Assembly: GCA_035308565.1 (NCBI GenBank)
Contig: DATGGK010000215.1
Coordinates: 1-64,000 of the forward strand
Direction of reading: 5' to 3'
DNA: 64,000 bases
Origin: JANXLS01 sp035308565
GTDB lineage: Bacteria > Planctomycetota > SZUA-567 > H5-PLA8
The notes under the pieces were generated by a model that saw nothing but the letters and a program-made list of their open reading frames with translations, searched no databases and was not told where the DNA came from. Made by a program: the position numbers and the translations under genes. The number at the start of each line of letters is the position of its first letter. The first letter of the stretch is position 1. Positions 60,967-64,000 of this stretch are shown piece by piece.

Positions 60967-61833
60967 ATGAAAAAACGTTCGTTTCTTCAAAAACTTTTCG
61001 GCGGCGCGAAAGCGGAGAAGGCGTTCGAGAAGCGCCTCAACCGCATCGAGCGCAATCAGCAGATGATTCTGCGATTGCTGCAGCGCGAGGCGTTCAAGGA
61101 CAGCGGCATTCTTGCGCCCGGATTTGCGGCGACGGGGTTGAGCGTCCATTCGATGCAGGGCGAGGACGGGCACATTCTGCATATTCTGCGCGAGATCGGT
61201 GTCACGAATCGGACATTTGTGGAGATCGGCATTCAAAACGGGCTGGAGTGCAACACGGCGAATTTGACCCTCAATTTTGGCTGGGGCGGCGTGCTGATCG
61301 AAGGCAATCCCGACGACGCGGCGCTGGCGAGACGCAATTACGCCTGCTTTCCAAACGTGACGGTGAAGCAGGCGTTTGTGACGAAGGAAAACGTGGCGGC
61401 GCTGCTGAAAGAGACGAACGCGAATTTGCAAGCGGATGTGTTTTCGCTGGACATCGACGGGAACGATTATTGGATTTGGGAGGCGCTCGCGGATTTCAAG
61501 CCGCGCTTGGTCGTCGCGGAATACAACGCGGCATTCGGGCCGGAGCGCGCGGTGACGATTCCGTACCAAGCGGATTTCTGTGTGGGGAAAGGAAAACCGC
61601 GGCTGTATTTTGGCGCGTCGCTGGCAGCGCTGACGAAATTGGCGAAGCGAAAAGGCTACGTGCTGGTCGGCTGCGCCGATTTGGGGCCGAACGCTTTTTT
61701 TGTGCGATTCGATGCGATGAAAGGGGCGCTGGCGGAGACGCCGGTGAAGGAGGCGTATCGGGCGATCCATTTGAAGCGGTATACGGAGGCGGATGCGGCG
61801 GAGGTGAATGGGATGGAACTGGTCCCCGTGTAA
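60967..61833 (+). CDS. FkbM-like SAM-dependent methyltransferase domain protein
   Basis: 288 residues. A basic/coiled N-terminus (KKRSFLQKLFGGAKAEKAFEKRLNRIERN), then a Rossmann core: TFVEIGIQNGLECNTANLTL, GWGGVLIEGNPDDAALARRN, VFSLDIDGNDYWIWEAL, RLVVAEYNAAFGP. The ExxNp...DIDGNDYW pattern matches FkbM/SAM-dependent proteins that often modify surface glycans or natural products. Acceptor unknown. Upstream is the four-copy tandem repeat. Ends near the convergent membrane gene at 61845. Confidence 0.8.
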   Translation: MKKRSFLQKLFGGAKAEKAFEKRLNRIERNQQMILRLLQREAFKDSGILAPGFAATGLSVHSMQGEDGHILHILREIGVTNRTFVEIGIQNGLECNTANLTLNFGWGGVLIEGNPDDAALARRNYACFPNVTVKQAFVTKENVAALLKETNANLQADVFSLDIDGNDYWIWEALADFKPRLVVAEYNAAFGPERAVTIPYQADFCVGKGKPRLYFGASLAALTKLAKRKGYVLVGCADLGPNAFFVRFDAMKGALAETPVKEAYRAIHLKRYTEADAAEVNGMELVPV

Positions 61834-61839
61834 CGGACC

Positions 61840-61880
61840 ATTTGTCATTTGGCAGTTGTCATTTGTGATTTGTCATTTTC
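61840..61880. repeat. TTTGTCATTTGGCAGTTGTC repeat overlapping a gene end
   Basis: Near-identical to 52895-52934. Read on the minus strand it provides the last codons of the 61845-62369 gene (NDKSQMTTAK). Confidence 0.85.
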
Positions 61881-62369
61881 GATGTGATCGACTTTGCGGG
61901 TGACGTAGGGCCAATGGTGTTCGTCGCAAAGAATCTTGAGGGCGGCGAGCAGAGTGTCATTCTCAATCGCGTCGTCGTAGTCGAATTCGATGGGATTGAT
62001 GGCGACGGCGTTTCGGCCACATCTGATGCGCATGGAGTAGATAAGCGTGCCATCTTGTTCGAATTCGTCGCCGCTGTTCCGACCAACCAGCCCAGATCGT
62101 TCGAACCTAACGAAAAAATTGAATCCTTCGGACGACGAATAACTTGCTCCGCCTGAAGTGCTATAAAGCACCACCTTAGGCTGGCTCCTAACGCCTTCCT
62201 CTCTCTTTGAGTGGCAGAGTTCATTCACTCTGCCTTCGATCAATTTATCGCGCATCCACATCTCTTTCGCCAGGGACTTGTCCAAATAAGAGCCCACGGC
62301 AAAATACAGCACAATTCCGGCGACGAAGCAGGCGATGATCAGCGTGCGCAGGCTGTATTGGAATTTCAC
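61845..62369 (-). CDS. Membrane-anchored hypothetical protein with SLRTL motif
   Basis: 174 residues from GTG 62369 (the TTG at 62429 would add 20). Opens KFQYSLRTLIIACFVAGIVLYFAV, the single TM helix with the SLRTL motif common at the start of many Planctomycetes-type small membrane proteins. Outside: charged helix, Cys in ELCHSK, and a beta-rich C-terminus (VVLYSTSGG, FNFFVRFERSG). Function unknown. The final ~12 residues are encoded by a dispersed repeat, so the original stop has probably been lost. Confidence 0.68.
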   Translation of the reverse strand: MKFQYSLRTLIIACFVAGIVLYFAVGSYLDKSLAKEMWMRDKLIEGRVNELCHSKREEGVRSQPKVVLYSTSGGASYSSSEGFNFFVRFERSGLVGRNSGDEFEQDGTLIYSMRIRCGRNAVAINPIEFDYDDAIENDTLLAALKILCDEHHWPYVTRKVDHIENDKSQMTTAK

Positions 62370-62497
62370 GAGGAAGCTCCGGATTGCTGCGAACGATTGA
62401 AGGCCTGACTCCGCCTTTCCCTTGGACAACGGATTCCGTTATGAGTATTAATTGAACTTCGTCTGGCATATTCGTACACACATCACCGGACTTTGTC

Positions 62498-64000
62498 ATG
62501 CGTCGAAATTCGATTTGGGCAATTACGATTCTATCGCTTGCGCTTCTGCGCGCCGGCGAACCCGCGTTCAATTACGCCGAAGCGCTGCAGAAATCGATCT
62601 ACTTCTACGAATGCCAGCGCTCCGGGCCGCTGCCCGCGAACAACCGTGTCGAGTGGCGCGGACCGTCCGGCTTGAAAGACGGCAGCGATCACGGCGTCGA
62701 TCTTACCGGCGGATGGTACGACGCGGGCGATCACGTCAAATTTGGATTGCCGATGGCGTCGAGCGTGACGCTGCTGGCGTGGAGCGTGATCGAGTACCGA
62801 GACGCATACGAAAAGACGGGGCAGCTTCCGTTCATTCTGGAGAACATCAAATGGGCCACCGATTATTTTTTGAAATGCCACACGTCGCCGAATGAATTTT
62901 ACGGGCAGGTTGGCAACGGCGGCGCGGACCACGCCTGGTGGGGGCCGGCGGAAGTGATGCAGATGGCGCGGCCGTCGTACAAGATCGACAAGGACCATCC
63001 TGGCAGCGAACTCGCCGGCGAAACCGCCGCCGCCTTGGCCGCCGCCTCGGTGGCTTTCAAGCCGACCGATCCCGCGTACGCGGCAAAGCTGCTCGGCCAT
63101 GCGCGGCAGCTTTACGACTTTGCCGACAAGTATCGCGGAAAATATTGCGACGCGATTCAAGACGCGCGCGGGTTCTACAATTCAGTTAGCGGCTTTCAGG
63201 ACGAACTGGTCTGGGGCGCGGCGTGGCTTTTTCTGGCCACGCGCGAAGCCGCCTATCTCGAAAAAGCGGAAAGCGATTACGAGCAGTTGAACGTTCAGCC
63301 GCAGACAAAATTGAAATCGTACAAATGGACGCTCAGTTGGGACGACAAATCGTACGGCTGCTACGTATTATTGGCGAAGTTGACCAACAAGCAACAATAC
63401 AGAGACGACGCGGAGCGCTGGCTGGATTTTTGGAGCGTGGGTTATCACGGCGAGCACGTCAAATACACGCCCGGCGGATTGGCGTGGCTGGACCAATGGG
63501 GCTCGCTGCGCTACGCGGCGAACACGGCGTTTCTCGCTTTTCTCTATGGCGATTTCACGACCGATCCCATGCACAAAGCTCGCTACCACGATTTCGCCGT
63601 GCGGCAGATCGACTACATGCTCGGCCAGAATCCAGCGCAGCGCAGTTTCCTGATCGGCTTCGGCAACAATCCGCCGCGCAATCCGCATCACCGCACCGCG
63701 CACGGATCGTGGCTCGACAATTTGCAGGAACCGGTGGAGAGCCGACATGTTTTGTACGGCGCGCTCGTCGGCGGGCCGGATTCAAACGACGCTTACGCCG
63801 ACAACCGCGGCGATTTCACGAAGAACGAAGTGGCCACCGATTACAACGCGGGCTTCACCGGCGCGCTGGCGCGGATGGTGCGCGAATTCGACGGCACGCC
63901 GCTAAAAGATTTTCCGCCGAAGGAAAAACGCGACGACGAATTCTTTGTGCAAGCGAAAGTCAATTCGAGCGGCCCGCGCTACATCGAAATCAGCGCGCTG
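62498..64000 (+). CDS. Secreted GH9 endoglucanase with CBM3c start (partial)
   Basis: 501 codons, open at the window end. Signal peptide IWAITILSLALLRAG, then the GH9 catalytic domain: GGWYDAGDHVKFG (Asp75, Asp78), PADHAWWGP-like block, AGETAAALAAASVAF, GRSFLIGFGNNPPRNPHHRTAHG (as two stretches) and the acid Glu444 in KNEVATDYNAGFTGAL. After residue ~460 the linker leads to FFVQAKVNSSGPRYIEISAL, the start of a family 3 CBM typical of theme-B processive endoglucanases. Hydrolyses cellulose or related beta-1,4-glucans. Its ATG follows a weak GGACT; no neighbours on the right are visible. Confidence 0.92.
   Translation, partial: MRRNSIWAITILSLALLRAGEPAFNYAEALQKSIYFYECQRSGPLPANNRVEWRGPSGLKDGSDHGVDLTGGWYDAGDHVKFGLPMASSVTLLAWSVIEYRDAYEKTGQLPFILENIKWATDYFLKCHTSPNEFYGQVGNGGADHAWWGPAEVMQMARPSYKIDKDHPGSELAGETAAALAAASVAFKPTDPAYAAKLLGHARQLYDFADKYRGKYCDAIQDARGFYNSVSGFQDELVWGAAWLFLATREAAYLEKAESDYEQLNVQPQTKLKSYKWTLSWDDKSYGCYVLLAKLTNKQQYRDDAERWLDFWSVGYHGEHVKYTPGGLAWLDQWGSLRYAANTAFLAFLYGDFTTDPMHKARYHDFAVRQIDYMLGQNPAQRSFLIGFGNNPPRNPHHRTAHGSWLDNLQEPVESRHVLYGALVGGPDSNDAYADNRGDFTKNEVATDYNAGFTGALARMVREFDGTPLKDFPPKEKRDDEFFVQAKVNSSGPRYIEISAL

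Noticed and set aside
62430..62497. Extended N-terminus of the SLRTL membrane protein or of the GH9 enzyme
   Set aside because: The GH9 leader begins cleanly at ATG 62498, and the membrane protein reads best from GTG 62369.

Overview
The window (64 kb, GC-rich, frequent GTG/TTG starts) reads as the chromosome of a free-living Gram-negative-type bacterium. Pointers to the Planctomycetota or a PVC-like or neighbouring lineage are a Ser/Thr kinase fused to a formylglycine-generating-enzyme (FGE) domain, a short membrane protein opening with an SLRTL-type transmembrane motif, a Tat-like NRRHFLK sugar-isomerase homologue, a sialate-esterase-like protein and a GH9 cellulase. This is inference from gene content; no rRNA or tRNA was found to anchor taxonomy.

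Layout. 0.1-8.6 kb is mixed metabolism and signalling: SGNH/sialate esterase, a secreted acidic protein, a HAD phosphatase, transketolase, the kinase-FGE fusion, trpF and a STAS-like protein. 8.6-14.2 kb holds accD and a 1458-residue hybrid histidine kinase on the minus strand. 14.4-26.9 kb is a plus-strand chemosensory and two-component block: cheW, cheR-TPR, cheW, MCP, cheA-REC, cheB, then a triple-receiver histidine kinase, an Rcp1-like single receiver and a REC-PAS-kinase whose H-box histidine is replaced by serine. The first six genes match the content of Wsp/ACF-type systems, but no GGDEF output follows. 26.9-34.4 kb contains an NHL-repeat protein, a sugar isomerase homologue, an unknown 414-residue protein, two overlapping membrane paralogues, an HD phosphohydrolase and lepA. 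34.4-43.9 kb is mostly minus strand: a PemK/MazF-like pair, a BtuF-like binding protein, rdgB, rph, an HD-GYP protein with a degenerate receiver, an SDR dehydrogenase, a YtxJ-like protein, arfB, a CHAD protein and an NmrA-like protein. 44.1-49.5 kb has a peptide ABC importer without its ATPases, an Rpn-like protein with a GEAR repeat and a monohaem cytochrome. 49.8-55.8 kb has an epimerase, ribF, an FMN-binding-domain secreted protein, a large secreted nucleotidase/thioredoxin-like protein and a thioesterase. 55.9-57 kb carries a compact RNase A-like toxin and CdiI-type immunity pair. It is followed by a giant spermidine-synthase-like membrane protein, an FkbM-like methyltransferase and a GH9-CBM3 endoglucanase cut by the window end.

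The most striking whole-window feature is a set of more than a dozen short, mostly palindromic repeat families. They fill intergenic gaps and also lie in frame inside genes, in linkers of the hybrid kinase, CheW, CheR, CheA, CheB, the epimerase and the spermidine-synthase-like protein. One repeat appears to supply most of a signal peptide and another the C-terminus of a membrane protein. The two leading leads are the stand-alone RNase A-like toxin/immunity pair and this coding use of dispersed repeats.
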